A stretch of 64,000 bases of DNA from Albidovulum sp. (GTDB lineage Bacteria; Pseudomonadota; Alphaproteobacteria; Rhodobacterales; Rhodobacteraceae): positions 1 to 64,000 of the forward strand of contig JAPPFL010000016.1 in NCBI GenBank assembly GCA_028823855.1, read 5' to 3'. The position numbers were made by a program, and so were the translations under genes. Numbering within the stretch: the stretch's first letter is position 1; every line of letters begins with the position of its first letter. The notes beneath the pieces are model-generated. The model searched no databases, was not told the DNA's origin, and worked only from the letters and a program-made list of their open reading frames with translations. Below are positions 20,024 to 29,301 of the stretch, piece by piece.

Positions 20024-21144
20024 ATTTCGAGGAATGGGCCGCGAAACGGCTGCTTGCCGAGCGAGGAATCGCCGTACCGGGCGGGCGGGTTGCGCGCACC
20101 CCTCAGGAAGCGAGTTCTGCCTCGCAAGGTTCTTGCGTCGTGAAGGCTCAGATTCCGGCCGGTGCTCGAGGCAAGTCAGGCGGCGTGAGATTCGCGAATG
20201 GACCCGACGAGGCCGCGCTAGCCGCTGAATCGATCCTGGGAACGGAAATTGCCGGTTTTAAAGTCGAAAAGGTTCTAGTCGAGGAACGGGTGGTCGTGGA
20301 GAGAGAACTTTACGCGGCGGTACTTACCGATCGGAAAAGCCGCGGCCCGGCCGTGCTGTTTTCTCCATTCGGCGGCATCGATATCGAAGAGACAGCGGCA
20401 AGCGACGACGGGGCGATACGCAGCGTGTCGGTCGACATATTGCGCGGATTCGATTGCAATGACGCCGAGTCGCTCCTGGGAGGGCTCGAACAGGGCGAAT
20501 TGAAAGCGAAAATCGGCGCGTTTCTGGAATCGCTCTATTCGGCCTATCGAGACCTCGATGCCGATCTCCTGGAAATCAATCCGCTTGCGGTTGCCGCGGA
20601 CGGCGAGATCGTCGCGCTGGACTGCAAATTCGCGCTTGATGACAGCGCCTCAGCGCGCAGGCCGGACTTAGCGTCCCAAGCGGCTAGGGAAAACTCAACT
20701 GTCTTGGAAACGGAAGCGGCAAATGCCGGGCTAAGGCTTATAGAACTCGGCGGATCCGTCGGCGTTTTGGCCAATGGTGCGGGGCTGACGATGGCGACCA
20801 TGGATTCCATCGCGCATTTCGGCGGGCGCCCGGCGAACTTTCTGGAGATCGGCGGCGATTCCTACACAAAGGCCGAACTCGCGCTAAGAACAATATTGAA
20901 AATTCCCAATGTCAAATGCCTTCTGGTCAATTTCTGCGGAGCATTCGCTCGAACGGACGTGATGGCCAGAGGGGTCGTGACGGCGTGGAAAACACTGCAA
21001 CCTCCAATTCCGGCATTCTTCAGCGTTCATGGAACGGGCGAGGACGAGGCTATACAGCTGATTAGCGACGAGCTGGGTTTTTCACCGTACGAAAGCATGG
21101 ACGAGGCTGTTAAAGACGCTGTCGCGGCGGCTGCGCAACGATGA
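20020..21144 (+). CDS. ADP-forming acyl-CoA ligase beta subunit (ATP-grasp), probable sulfoacetate-CoA ligase
   Basis: SucC-like subunit, 374 residues from the ATG that overlaps the sauS stop (ATGA). It has an N-terminal ATP-grasp domain (VVKAQIPAGARGKSGGVRFA; LLEINPLAVAADGEIVALDCKF in pieces LLEINPLAV and LDCKFALDD) and a C-terminal CoA-ligase domain with NGAGLTMATMD and FLEIGGDS. Such pairs normally make succinyl-CoA, but a gene pair fixed between sauS and xsc most likely activates sulfoacetate to sulfoacetyl-CoA. Published work on sulfoacetate users reports a two-subunit ligase replacing the AMP-forming SauT in some marine bacteria; I recall these as SauP and SauQ but do not assign the letter. 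Confidence 0.8.
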   Translation: MNFEEWAAKRLLAERGIAVPGGRVARTPQEASSASQGSCVVKAQIPAGARGKSGGVRFANGPDEAALAAESILGTEIAGFKVEKVLVEERVVVERELYAAVLTDRKSRGPAVLFSPFGGIDIEETAASDDGAIRSVSVDILRGFDCNDAESLLGGLEQGELKAKIGAFLESLYSAYRDLDADLLEINPLAVAADGEIVALDCKFALDDSASARRPDLASQAARENSTVLETEAANAGLRLIELGGSVGVLANGAGLTMATMDSIAHFGGRPANFLEIGGDSYTKAELALRTILKIPNVKCLLVNFCGAFARTDVMARGVVTAWKTLQPPIPAFFSVHGTGEDEAIQLISDELGFSPYESMDEAVKDAVAAAAQR

Positions 21145-22004
21145 TACTACGCAAGCACCACAGAGTATTGGTCCTTGGAGTTACCGGTAGGCAGGGAACG
21201 TTCTGGACCAGCGAAATGATAAAGTACGGCGTAAACGTTGTCGGCGGCGTTAATCCTCGCAAGGCCGGAGCGCGCCACCTGGGTCGGCCGGTCTACGCCA
21301 CGGCTCGCGAAGTATCAGGCGAATTCGATGTCGCACTGATGTTCGTGCCTCCAATGGCCGCCAAAGAAGCATCTTTCGACGCTTGCAAGGCCGGAGCCAA
21401 ACTAGTGATTTGCTTGGCGGAGCACATTCCTTCCCATGATGTCATGGAGATGCTAGCGGTCGCGACGCTGTACGATAGCCGAATCGTCGGTCCGAATACC
21501 GCCGGACTCGTTACGCCGGGCCAGTCCTTTGCGGGCATAATGCCCGCGTTCAATCGCCGGATTTTTCGGACCGGTAGCGTCGGCGTAGTCTCTCGGTCCG
21601 GCAGTCTGGGCGCGCTGGCCTGCCTTCATTTAACGCAAGCGGGGCTAGGGCAGTCTGCATTTTTCGGGGTAGGAGGGGACCCGGTGATAGGGACGACAAC
21701 CCGCGAAGCGTTGGAGATTTTCGACCGCGACGAAGGTACTTCCGCCGTCGCCATTTGCGGCGAAATCGGCGGGATGGCGGAAGAAGAGGCGGCCGAGTAC
21801 GCGACAGACATGCGAAAACCGGTCGTTGCATTCATTGCGGGGCGATCATCTCCTCCGGGAAAGCGGATGGGTCACGCTGGCGCCATAGTCGAAGGCGATA
21901 GCGGAGGATACGCATCCAAGCGCCGCTCAATGGAGGCAGCGGGGGTGGCAGTTGCAGACCTGCCTAGCGAGTTGCCGCAGCTAATTGAGTGCGCGAGACG
22001 TTAG
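21141..22004 (+). CDS. ADP-forming acyl-CoA ligase alpha subunit, probable sulfoacetate-CoA ligase
   Basis: SucD-like subunit, 287 residues, the usual length. The N-terminal CoA-binding Rossmann domain begins VLVLGVTGRQGTFWTSEM and GGVNPRKAG. The phosphohistidine lies in GKRMGHAGAIVEGDSGGYASK, and VGPNTAGLV and GVVSRSGSLGALACLHLTQ (shown in part) are conserved. Its ATG overlaps the beta-subunit stop by four bases. Together the two form the likely sulfoacetate-CoA ligase. Ordinary succinyl-CoA synthetase is the alternative, but that pair usually sits near mdh or sucAB. Confidence 0.8.
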   Translation: MILRKHHRVLVLGVTGRQGTFWTSEMIKYGVNVVGGVNPRKAGARHLGRPVYATAREVSGEFDVALMFVPPMAAKEASFDACKAGAKLVICLAEHIPSHDVMEMLAVATLYDSRIVGPNTAGLVTPGQSFAGIMPAFNRRIFRTGSVGVVSRSGSLGALACLHLTQAGLGQSAFFGVGGDPVIGTTTREALEIFDRDEGTSAVAICGEIGGMAEEEAAEYATDMRKPVVAFIAGRSSPPGKRMGHAGAIVEGDSGGYASKRRSMEAAGVAVADLPSELPQLIECARR

Positions 22005-22081
22005 GACAATTTTATTCGATGGCGGGTAGGAAGTAGAACGGAACTTTCGTAATAGGGATTGCGGTGGACGGATGGCTAACG

Positions 22082-22094
22082 GCGGGATTCCCGC
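22082..22094. promoter_or_regulatory. Palindrome upstream of xsc
   Basis: GCGGGATTCCCGC, a six-base dyad around one central base, 33 bases before the xsc start. It could be an operator or the base of a small leader hairpin. Function is unknown. Confidence 0.25.
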
Positions 22095-22127
22095 AGCATG
22101 AATCCGGGAGCAAACTGGAGTTGCGCA

Positions 22128-23903
22128 ATGAAGATGACAACTGAAGAAGCGTTCGTCAAAGTACTGCAGATGCACGGGATAGAGCACGCGTTCGGAATCA
22201 TTGGCTCCGCGATGATGCCGGTCTCCGACCTGTTTCCGGATGCCGGGATAACCTTTTGGGACGTAGCCGACGAAAAGAACGGCGGTTATATGGCGGACGG
22301 GTTCACCCGCGCGACCGGGAAGATGTCGATGGCGATAGCCCAGAACGGACCCGGAGTTACCGGGTTCGTTACGGCCATAAAGACTGCGTACTGGAACCAT
22401 TCCCCGATCCTACTCGTCACGCCACAGGCCGCGAACAGAACGATTGGACAGGGCGGCTTCCAGGAAGTCGAGCAGATGAATCTCTTCAAAGACATGGTTT
22501 GCTATCAGGAAGAACTGCGCGACCCGGTCAGAGTAGCGGAAGTGCTGAACAGGGTCATCATGCGCGCTTGGCGCGGATCCGCTCCCGCGCAAATAAACGT
22601 ACCGCGAGATTATTTCACTCACGTCGTCGAAATCGAGCTTCCGCAGATCGTCAGGTTCGAAAGGCCTTCCGGCGGCGAAGCGGCGATCGCCGAAGCGGCC
22701 AAAATGCTTTCCGAAGCGGAATTTCCAGTAGTGCTTAACGGAGCGGGAGTAGTATTGTCGAACGGGATCGAGGCTTCTAGGAAGCTCGCCGAAAGGCTTG
22801 CCGCTCCGGTTTGCTGCAACTACCAGCACAACGACGCGTTTCCCGGTTCGCATCCGCTTTTCTGCGGCCCTCTCGGATACAATGGCTCGAAGGCCGGAAT
22901 GGAACTCATTGCCAAAGCGGACGTCGTGCTTGCGCTCGGAACTCGCCTGAATCCCTTTTCTACGCTTCCGGGATACGGGATCGACTACTGGCCTAAGCGG
23001 GCCAATGTCATCCAGGTCGACATAAACGCGGATCGAATCGGTCTTACGAAAAAAGTGGCCGTAGGAATCGAGGGAGACGCGAGGCTGGTCGCTGAAAAAC
23101 TGTTGGAAATGCTTGCTCCGGCTGCAGGTTCGATAGGGAGAAAAGAGCGAGAGTCGCTAATTCGCATGGCCAAGTCTTCTTGGCTTCAGCAGTTAAGCGC
23201 CATGGACCATGAAGACGATGATCCGGGAACGACCTGGAATGAACGCGCCCGGAGACGGCAGCCGAATCATCTGTCGCCGCGAAAGGCTTGGCGCGCAATT
23301 CAAGCCGGATTGCCCGCGAATGCAATAATTTCGTCGGATATCGGCAACAACTGCGCGATTGGCAACGCCTATCCGACTTTTGAGGAAGGCCGCAAATACC
23401 TCGCGCCCGGCTTGTTTGGGCCTTGCGGCTACGGATTCCCGGCAATCGTGGGCGCCAAGATCGGGTGCCCCGATGTGCCTGTCGTTGGATTTGCGGGCGA
23501 CGGAGCTTTCGGGATTTCCATGAACGAGTTGACGTCTATCGGACGATCGAACTGGCCTGCAATCACAATGGTCGTTTTCCGCAACTATCAGTGGGGAGCC
23601 GAGAAGCGCAACACGACGCTCTGGTTCGACGACAACTTTGTCGGTACGGAATTGAATCCGGATCTCAGCTACGCAAAGGTTGCGGATGCCTGCGGATTAA
23701 AAGGCGTTGAAGCGCGAACCGCCGACGAAGTGACCGATGCGCTCCGTCAGGCGTGCGACGACCAGAATCTCGGAATCACGACCCTAGTAGAGATAATTCT
23801 CAACCAGGAACTTGGCGAGCCATTTCGACGCGACGCAATGAAGAGACCCACGCGCGTCGCGGGCATTAGTGCGGTTGACATGCGCCCGCAACCCGGAGCG
23901 TAG
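22128..23903 (+). CDS. xsc: Sulfoacetaldehyde acetyltransferase
   Basis: TPP-dependent enzyme that splits sulfoacetaldehyde with phosphate into acetyl phosphate and sulfite, the desulfonation step shared by C2 sulfonate pathways. The product is 591 residues from the ATG at 22128, preceded by GGAG; typical Xsc length is about 580-600. The TPP-binding segment VGFAGDGAFGISMNEL is followed by the Xsc-diagnostic FRNYQWGAEKRNTTLW and FVGTELNPDLSYAKVA. The N-terminal GIIGSAMMPVSDLFPDAG is also characteristic. A phosphotransacetylase (pta), often beside xsc, is not found in this window. Confidence 0.95.
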   Translation: MKMTTEEAFVKVLQMHGIEHAFGIIGSAMMPVSDLFPDAGITFWDVADEKNGGYMADGFTRATGKMSMAIAQNGPGVTGFVTAIKTAYWNHSPILLVTPQAANRTIGQGGFQEVEQMNLFKDMVCYQEELRDPVRVAEVLNRVIMRAWRGSAPAQINVPRDYFTHVVEIELPQIVRFERPSGGEAAIAEAAKMLSEAEFPVVLNGAGVVLSNGIEASRKLAERLAAPVCCNYQHNDAFPGSHPLFCGPLGYNGSKAGMELIAKADVVLALGTRLNPFSTLPGYGIDYWPKRANVIQVDINADRIGLTKKVAVGIEGDARLVAEKLLEMLAPAAGSIGRKERESLIRMAKSSWLQQLSAMDHEDDDPGTTWNERARRRQPNHLSPRKAWRAIQAGLPANAIISSDIGNNCAIGNAYPTFEEGRKYLAPGLFGPCGYGFPAIVGAKIGCPDVPVVGFAGDGAFGISMNELTSIGRSNWPAITMVVFRNYQWGAEKRNTTLWFDDNFVGTELNPDLSYAKVADACGLKGVEARTADEVTDALRQACDDQNLGITTLVEIILNQELGEPFRRDAMKRPTRVAGISAVDMRPQPGA

Positions 23904-24070
23904 CTTGCTTCTGCCGCACCGGCCGCCGCTAAATCGTTCAAGTGGGGGATTGTCGACTCGGCGGATTCGGATTCAGTCGATTCCAAAGGGCTCCGTCGCA
24001 TGCAAGAGAACCCGCCGGCAGCGGAAAGCCTAACTCTTTCACGCGCAACAGGTGAAAATGGAGTTTCTCG

Positions 24071-26908
24071 GTGAAGGGATTGTTTAAACGTCCGGAATTG
24101 AACAAATCTCCGAAGGTTTCCGACGAAGTCAGGAAAACCACGTGCTACATGTGCGCTTGCCGCTGCGGCATCGACGTTTTTCTGCGCGACGGGAAAGTTC
24201 GCTACATTCAGGGCAATCGGGACCACCCGGTCAATAAGGGCGTTCTGTGCGCCAAGGGTTCGGCCGGTATCATGCAGCAGTACTCTCCTGCGAGGCTGCG
24301 ATCGCCTTTGAAGCGAATAGGGCCCCGCGGATCCGGCGAGTTCGAGAAGATATCATGGGAAGAAGCGATAGAAACCGCTGTTTCCTGGCTAAAGCCGATA
24401 CGAGAAACCGATCCCAAGCGCTTGGCCTTCTTTACGGGTAGAGACCAGTCCCAAAGCTTCACGGGTTGGTGGGCGCAGCAATTCGGAACTCCAAATTACG
24501 CGGCGCATGGCGGCTTTTGTTCCGTCAATATGGCTGCGGCGGGCATCTATACGATGGGGGGATCCTTTTGGGAATTCGGTCAGCCCGACTGGGAATTGAC
24601 GCGAGTGCTCATGTTGTTCGGCGTGGCCGAAGACCACGATTCGAACCCCATAAAAATGGGATTGGCCAGGCTGAAGCAGCGAGGGGCGAAAATATTCGCC
24701 GTGAACCCGGTTCGTACCGGATACAACGCCATCGCGGACGAGTGGATCGGAATCACGCCGGGAACGGACGGGCTATTCATACTCGCTCTGGTGCACGAAC
24801 TGCTGCGTTCCGGAAAAGTCGACGTGGAATACTTGCTTAGATTCACTAACTCCGCGCACTTGGTTATCCGCGACGAGGGCGGTCCGAACAACGGCCTCAT
24901 TGCCCGCGGCAGCGATGGAGAACCGCTCGTATGGGACAGAATCGCCAATGAAGCGAAAAGCTGCAGGGATTGCGTTATGCGCGCCGAACTCAAGGGCGAA
25001 TTCAAACTCGGCGGAGGCCTTTCGGCCGTTCCGGCCTTTGATCTCGCAGCCAAAAAGTATCTTGACTCCAGGTACGCGCCCGAGAGCGTCGAGGCCGAGA
25101 CCGGAATTGCAGCGGCGACGATAAAAAGAATTGCAGCGGAACTGGCGCACGCTGCGTTCGAGAAAGAAATAAAGCTCAACAAGTCATGGACCGACTTCCG
25201 GGGCGAACGCCACGAAACTATGACCGGGCGCCCGGTTTCCTTTCACGCCATGAGAGGAATATCCGCGCACTCGAACGGCTTTCAGACTTGCCGCGCCCTC
25301 CACATTTTGCAGCTGCTTCTCGGTGCGGTGGAGCGTCCAGGGGGGTTTCGCTTTAAGCCTCCCTATCCCAAGCCCGTAGCCGCCCATCCTCGACCTTGCG
25401 GCGCGCATGCGCCGGATTCGCCGTTATCCGGCCCGCATCTCGGTTTTCCCCGCGGACCGGAGGATCTGCTAATCGACGACTCCGGAAATCCGCTGCGAAT
25501 CGACAAGGCGTTTTCTTGGGAGGCTCCTTTGTCCGCGCACGGCATGATGCATATGGTTATTTCGAACGCTGCGGCAGCGGATCCCTATAAGATCGACACG
25601 CTGTTTCTCTACATGGCGAATATGGCCTGGAATTCGTCCATGAATTCACTCGGCGTGCTGGAGATGCTCGAACGCAAAGATTCGACAGGCGAATACGCCA
25701 TTCCGCGTATCATATGCGCGGACGCCTACTCCTCGGAAACCGTGGCCTACGCAGATCTCGTCCTGCCTGACACGACCTATCTTGAACGCCACGATTGCAT
25801 CTCTCTTCTTGACCGGCCGATTAGCGATCCGGACGAAGCGGCGGATGCGATTCGCTGGCCCGTAGTCGAGGCGGACCGGGACGTGCGCGGATTTCAAAGC
25901 GTGCTGCTGGATATCGGAGCGCGCTTGAAATTGCCTGAGCTTTGCGATCGAGATGGCCGCGCGATTTACGCCGACTACGCCGACTACATGGTCAATCACC
26001 AGCGCAGACCCGGTGTCGGACCGCTTGCCGGCTGGCGAAACGAGGACGGCGCCGCGCACGGGCGAGGCCGTCCCAATTCGAAGCAGCTCGAGCGGTACAT
26101 TGAGAACGGCGGCTACTGGACCCGCCAAATTGCAGAGAGCGCCAATTATTTCAAGCCATGGAACGCCGCCTACCAGGAATGGGCGGTTTCGATGGGATTT
26201 TTCGATGCGCCGACTCCGTTTGTGTTCGACTTCTACTTGGAGACAATGGGCAAGTTCCGGCTGGCGGCTGAAGGCCATGGCGCACGGCAGCCTCCCGATC
26301 ATCTTCGAGAGGGCATTATAGCGTGCTTCGACCCGCTTCCGGTTTGGTATCCGCCATTCGAAAGCGAACTCGGCGAGGCAAGCGAGTTTCCATTGCATGC
26401 GATTACGCAGCGACCGGCCGCCATGTACCATTCCTGGGGATCGCAAAACGCGTGGTTAAGGCAAATCCATGGCGACAACGTGCTTTTTGTCCCGGACGTC
26501 GTTATGCGCGCAGCGAATTTGGAAGATGACGGATGGGCCGAAGTCAGCTCGCGCCACGGCCGAATAAGGGTCAAAGTGCGCCGGACCGGAGCCAGCAATC
26601 CCCGAACTCTTTGGACTTGGAACGCTATCGGGAAACGAAGGGGTGCGTGGGCGCTTTCGCTCGAGGCCCCCGAAGCGACGAACGGCTTTATCGTCAACCA
26701 TCTTATTTCCGAATTGCTTCCGCCAAAGTCTGACGGGATGAGATGGGCGAATTCCGATCCGGTTACGGGCCAGGCGGCGTGGTACGATTTGCGAGTCCGG
26801 ATTGAGCCTGCGTCCTCCGGTCCCGCGGAGCCCCGGATTCCCGCGCAGGCAAGCCCCGTCGGCTTCGGGAAAAGCTTAGTCGAATTCGGTAAGGAGTGGT
26901 CGGAATGA
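24071..26908 (+). CDS. soeA: Molybdopterin oxidoreductase, SoeA-type sulfite dehydrogenase subunit
   Basis: Catalytic subunit of a membrane-bound sulfite:quinone oxidoreductase. 945 residues from GTG 24071 (GGAG upstream). The N-terminal 4Fe-4S domain has CYMCACRCG and a downstream LCAKG cysteine; the molybdopterin bis-MGD domains follow, with a C-terminal molydopterin dinucleotide-binding fold starting near PLHAITQRPAAMYHSWGSQN. There is no twin-arginine signal, so it should face the cytoplasm, as reported for SoeA of Allochromatium. Placement after xsc and before an FeS subunit and a membrane anchor supports sulfite as substrate. Related DMSO/polysulfide reductases are the main alternative. 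Confidence 0.85.
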   Translation: MKGLFKRPELNKSPKVSDEVRKTTCYMCACRCGIDVFLRDGKVRYIQGNRDHPVNKGVLCAKGSAGIMQQYSPARLRSPLKRIGPRGSGEFEKISWEEAIETAVSWLKPIRETDPKRLAFFTGRDQSQSFTGWWAQQFGTPNYAAHGGFCSVNMAAAGIYTMGGSFWEFGQPDWELTRVLMLFGVAEDHDSNPIKMGLARLKQRGAKIFAVNPVRTGYNAIADEWIGITPGTDGLFILALVHELLRSGKVDVEYLLRFTNSAHLVIRDEGGPNNGLIARGSDGEPLVWDRIANEAKSCRDCVMRAELKGEFKLGGGLSAVPAFDLAAKKYLDSRYAPESVEAETGIAAATIKRIAAELAHAAFEKEIKLNKSWTDFRGERHETMTGRPVSFHAMRGISAHSNGFQTCRALHILQLLLGAVERPGGFRFKPPYPKPVAAHPRPCGAHAPDSPLSGPHLGFPRGPEDLLIDDSGNPLRIDKAFSWEAPLSAHGMMHMVISNAAAADPYKIDTLFLYMANMAWNSSMNSLGVLEMLERKDSTGEYAIPRIICADAYSSETVAYADLVLPDTTYLERHDCISLLDRPISDPDEAADAIRWPVVEADRDVRGFQSVLLDIGARLKLPELCDRDGRAIYADYADYMVNHQRRPGVGPLAGWRNEDGAAHGRGRPNSKQLERYIENGGYWTRQIAESANYFKPWNAAYQEWAVSMGFFDAPTPFVFDFYLETMGKFRLAAEGHGARQPPDHLREGIIACFDPLPVWYPPFESELGEASEFPLHAITQRPAAMYHSWGSQNAWLRQIHGDNVLFVPDVVMRAANLEDDGWAEVSSRHGRIRVKVRRTGASNPRTLWTWNAIGKRRGAWALSLEAPEATNGFIVNHLISELLPPKSDGMRWANSDPVTGQAAWYDLRVRIEPASSGPAEPRIPAQASPVGFGKSLVEFGKEWSE

Positions 26909-27651
26909 CATCGCTGCCCGAATCGTCGAAGGCCAAGCTCGGCCTCGTTATCGACCTGGATACATGCGTGGGATGCCACGCCTGTGTCATCAACTGCAAG
27001 GAATGGAACACGGGCGGGTACGGATCCGCGCTTAGCGACAGCGACGCATACGGAGCCGAACCTTCAGGATCATTTCTCAACAGAATTCACACTTTTGAGG
27101 TCGCGGAAGAATCCGAGAGCGCGAGAATTATTCACTTTCCGAAGTCGTGCCTGCATTGCGAAGATGCGCCGTGCGTTACCGTTTGCCCCACCGGCGCGAG
27201 CTTTAAGCGATCCGAGGACGGTATCGTCCTGGTCGAAGAGAGCTGGTGCATAGGTTGCGGTCTTTGCGCCTGGGCTTGTCCATACGGCGCTAGGGAAATG
27301 GACCCGGGTGAAGGAGTTATGAAAAAATGCACGCTGTGCGTGGACCGCATCTACAACGAAAATTTACCGGAGGATGACCGCGAACCGGCTTGCGTCAGAG
27401 CATGTCCCGCGAATGCGCGCCATTTCGGCGATCTCGGCGATCCGAATTCGAATGTGTCAAAACTCGTTGCCGAGCGAGACGGTTACGACCTGATGCCGGA
27501 GCAGGGAACTCGTCCCGTCAACAAATACCTGCCTCCTCGACGCCGCCGCGACAGCGTAGAACATGATCTAGGCGGCTTGGCCGAGCTTGACGAGCCTGAA
27601 GCCGAGGGCTTTCTTGGCTGGCTTGATCGCGCTCTTGACCGGTTCGATTAA
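26905..27651 (+). CDS. soeB: Iron-sulfur electron-transfer subunit, SoeB-type
   Basis: 248-residue ferredoxin-like subunit that carries electrons from SoeA to the membrane anchor. Four cysteine clusters are visible: CVGCHACVINCKEWN, CLHCEDAPCVTVCPTGA, CIGCGLCAWACPYGA and CTLCVDR...CVRACPA, the four-cluster pattern of DmsB/PsrB-like proteins. The ATG overlaps the soeA stop by four bases with AAGGAG upstream. Its stop overlaps the soeC start by one base. Confidence 0.9.
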   Translation: MTSLPESSKAKLGLVIDLDTCVGCHACVINCKEWNTGGYGSALSDSDAYGAEPSGSFLNRIHTFEVAEESESARIIHFPKSCLHCEDAPCVTVCPTGASFKRSEDGIVLVEESWCIGCGLCAWACPYGAREMDPGEGVMKKCTLCVDRIYNENLPEDDREPACVRACPANARHFGDLGDPNSNVSKLVAERDGYDLMPEQGTRPVNKYLPPRRRRDSVEHDLGGLAELDEPEAEGFLGWLDRALDRFD

Positions 27652-28571
27652 TGCACCCGGCTTATTCAGTAATCTTCTTTACTGTTCTTTCTGGAGCGGG
27701 CTTTGGACTATTGGCGCTCCTGAGCGCCGCGCCGTTGCTTGGAATTGGCGCCGCCGGAAGTTTCGCGTTGCTGGGATTCGGTAGCGGAATGGGCCTTGCC
27801 ATTGCCGGGCTTCTACTTTCAACCCTTCATTTGCGGCGTCCGGAACGCGCTTGGCGAGCCTTGTCTCAATGGAGAAGTTCTTGGCTTTCTAGGGAGGGCG
27901 TGCTAGCGATAGCCGCGCTCGCGTTCGCCGCCATACATGCGGCCATGCTGATTTTTAAGAGCGAAAATTGGGTTATTTTGGCGGTATTCGCATCCGCTCT
28001 CTCGCTTGGAACCGTTTACGCGACCGGAATGATCTATGCGCAGCTTCGAACGGTTGTTCGGTGGTGGACGGGTTGGACGCCGGCTTGCTTCCTCGGATTT
28101 TCAGTCGCCGGGGGCGCGCTGCTTTTCGCCAACGCACGTTTCTTCACTTCGACCGAGCAGACGGCCGGGGGCGAGGTCGCTTTCGCGATAATCGCATTGG
28201 TTGCCGCCTGGGCAATTAAACTCTCGTGGTGGAAACGAGGCGATTCGGCGAAACCGCCTTCTACGCCGGAATCGGCGACGGGTTTGGGCCGTGTTGGTCG
28301 CGTGCGCCTTCTGGAATCGCCGCATAGCGGCGAAAGCTATCTAACAAAAGAAATGGGCTATAAAATAGCCCGCAAGCACGCGTCAAAACTAAGGGTTCTG
28401 GCACTCGTTTTCGGATTTGCCGTACCAGCCATATTGTCCGCTACCGCATTTGTCGTTTCGGGAGAGTCAGTCTTGCTATCGTTGGCTCTGATTTCGTACT
28501 TTGCCGGAACGCTGGCCGAACGGTGGCTCTTTTTCGCCGAATCCGAGCATGCGGTGATGACGTTCTATTGA
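27651..28571 (+). CDS. soeC: Membrane anchor subunit, SoeC/DmsC-type
   Basis: 306-residue integral membrane protein with about eight hydrophobic helices, the expected quinone-reducing anchor for SoeAB. DmsC-family hallmarks include STLHLRRPERAWRALSQWRSSW (seen as STLHLRRPERAW then RALSQWRSSWLSREG) and TGMIYAQLRTV. Start overlaps the soeB stop. Completes a soeABC operon that would oxidise the sulfite produced by Xsc and feed electrons to the quinone pool. Confidence 0.88.
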   Translation: MHPAYSVIFFTVLSGAGFGLLALLSAAPLLGIGAAGSFALLGFGSGMGLAIAGLLLSTLHLRRPERAWRALSQWRSSWLSREGVLAIAALAFAAIHAAMLIFKSENWVILAVFASALSLGTVYATGMIYAQLRTVVRWWTGWTPACFLGFSVAGGALLFANARFFTSTEQTAGGEVAFAIIALVAAWAIKLSWWKRGDSAKPPSTPESATGLGRVGRVRLLESPHSGESYLTKEMGYKIARKHASKLRVLALVFGFAVPAILSATAFVVSGESVLLSLALISYFAGTLAERWLFFAESEHAVMTFY

Positions 28572-29301
28572 CCGTTCGCTGGCTTCCGACAAAGGCCCGT
28601 CGGATGAAAGTCAATTAATGCGCGAGCGTATAGGACTGCGGCGGCAGGGCGAAATCAACTTCCGTCTCGGCATTGCGATGAAGCCGAGATAACCCGCTGC
28701 AAAACGCTTCGGAGCGGATAAGCAGGTCTTGCCCGAAGACAAGTCGTTGCGATTCGGGCATACGCTTCTTCGTCGCGTTCTTGCCGCCGTTAGCTTTTGT
28801 TAGGGTGCGCCTCCGCGACACCGCAGGCAATTCAAAGTTCGGCGCACAACTCAAGATTGGCGCAAGTGCTTGAATCAGAAGAACAATCAGCGCGCCAGCG
28901 TCGTGCTTGTGTTTCCGAATAATCGGAACTGCTCGCGCTTTTTGTGCGCGCAGCAGATCAAGATGTACGAGGACTGGCTCGAGGCGAATCGCTACATGAG
29001 CATGATCATCTGCAGGGCGCGCGGACAGTTGCGTACGGGCAGGGCCGCTTGATTTAGGATTTCAGACTTAACCGAAGTAACATGAGTAACATGATCAGTT
29101 GCCAATCGTGCAAATCTCTTTAACAAATCGACATTTTTTGATAATATTTCGGACGAATCGAATTCAAATGTGAACATATCGGTTCGCGTCAACATCGCAA
29201 ATTCGAAATTTCAATCGGGTTTCAAATGTTTTGCACGTGGAACGAATTCGCCCGGGCAATGGGAGACGGGCTTGGGCGGGACGAACCGATGGCCAAGAAC
29301 A
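28572..29301. other. Gene-poor region between soeC and the efflux operon
   Basis: About 730 bases. A weak TCCGAC / GTCGGA repeat lies just after soeC (about 28587-28604). Short open frames on both strands (for example 28615-28854 minus and 28870-29052 plus) show no motif I recognise. AT-rich stretches around 29070-29160 could hold the promoter of the efflux genes. It may include decayed gene fragments. Confidence 0.45.

Noticed and set aside
20020-22004. Housekeeping succinyl-CoA synthetase (sucCD)
   Set aside because: Family fits, but the pair is locked between sauS and xsc by overlaps and not near mdh or sucAB, so a pathway-specific ligase is more likely. Not excluded.
22128-23903. Acetolactate synthase or other TPP decarboxylase
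   Set aside because: The Xsc-specific segment FRNYQWGAEKRNTTLW and the sulfonate context rule this out.
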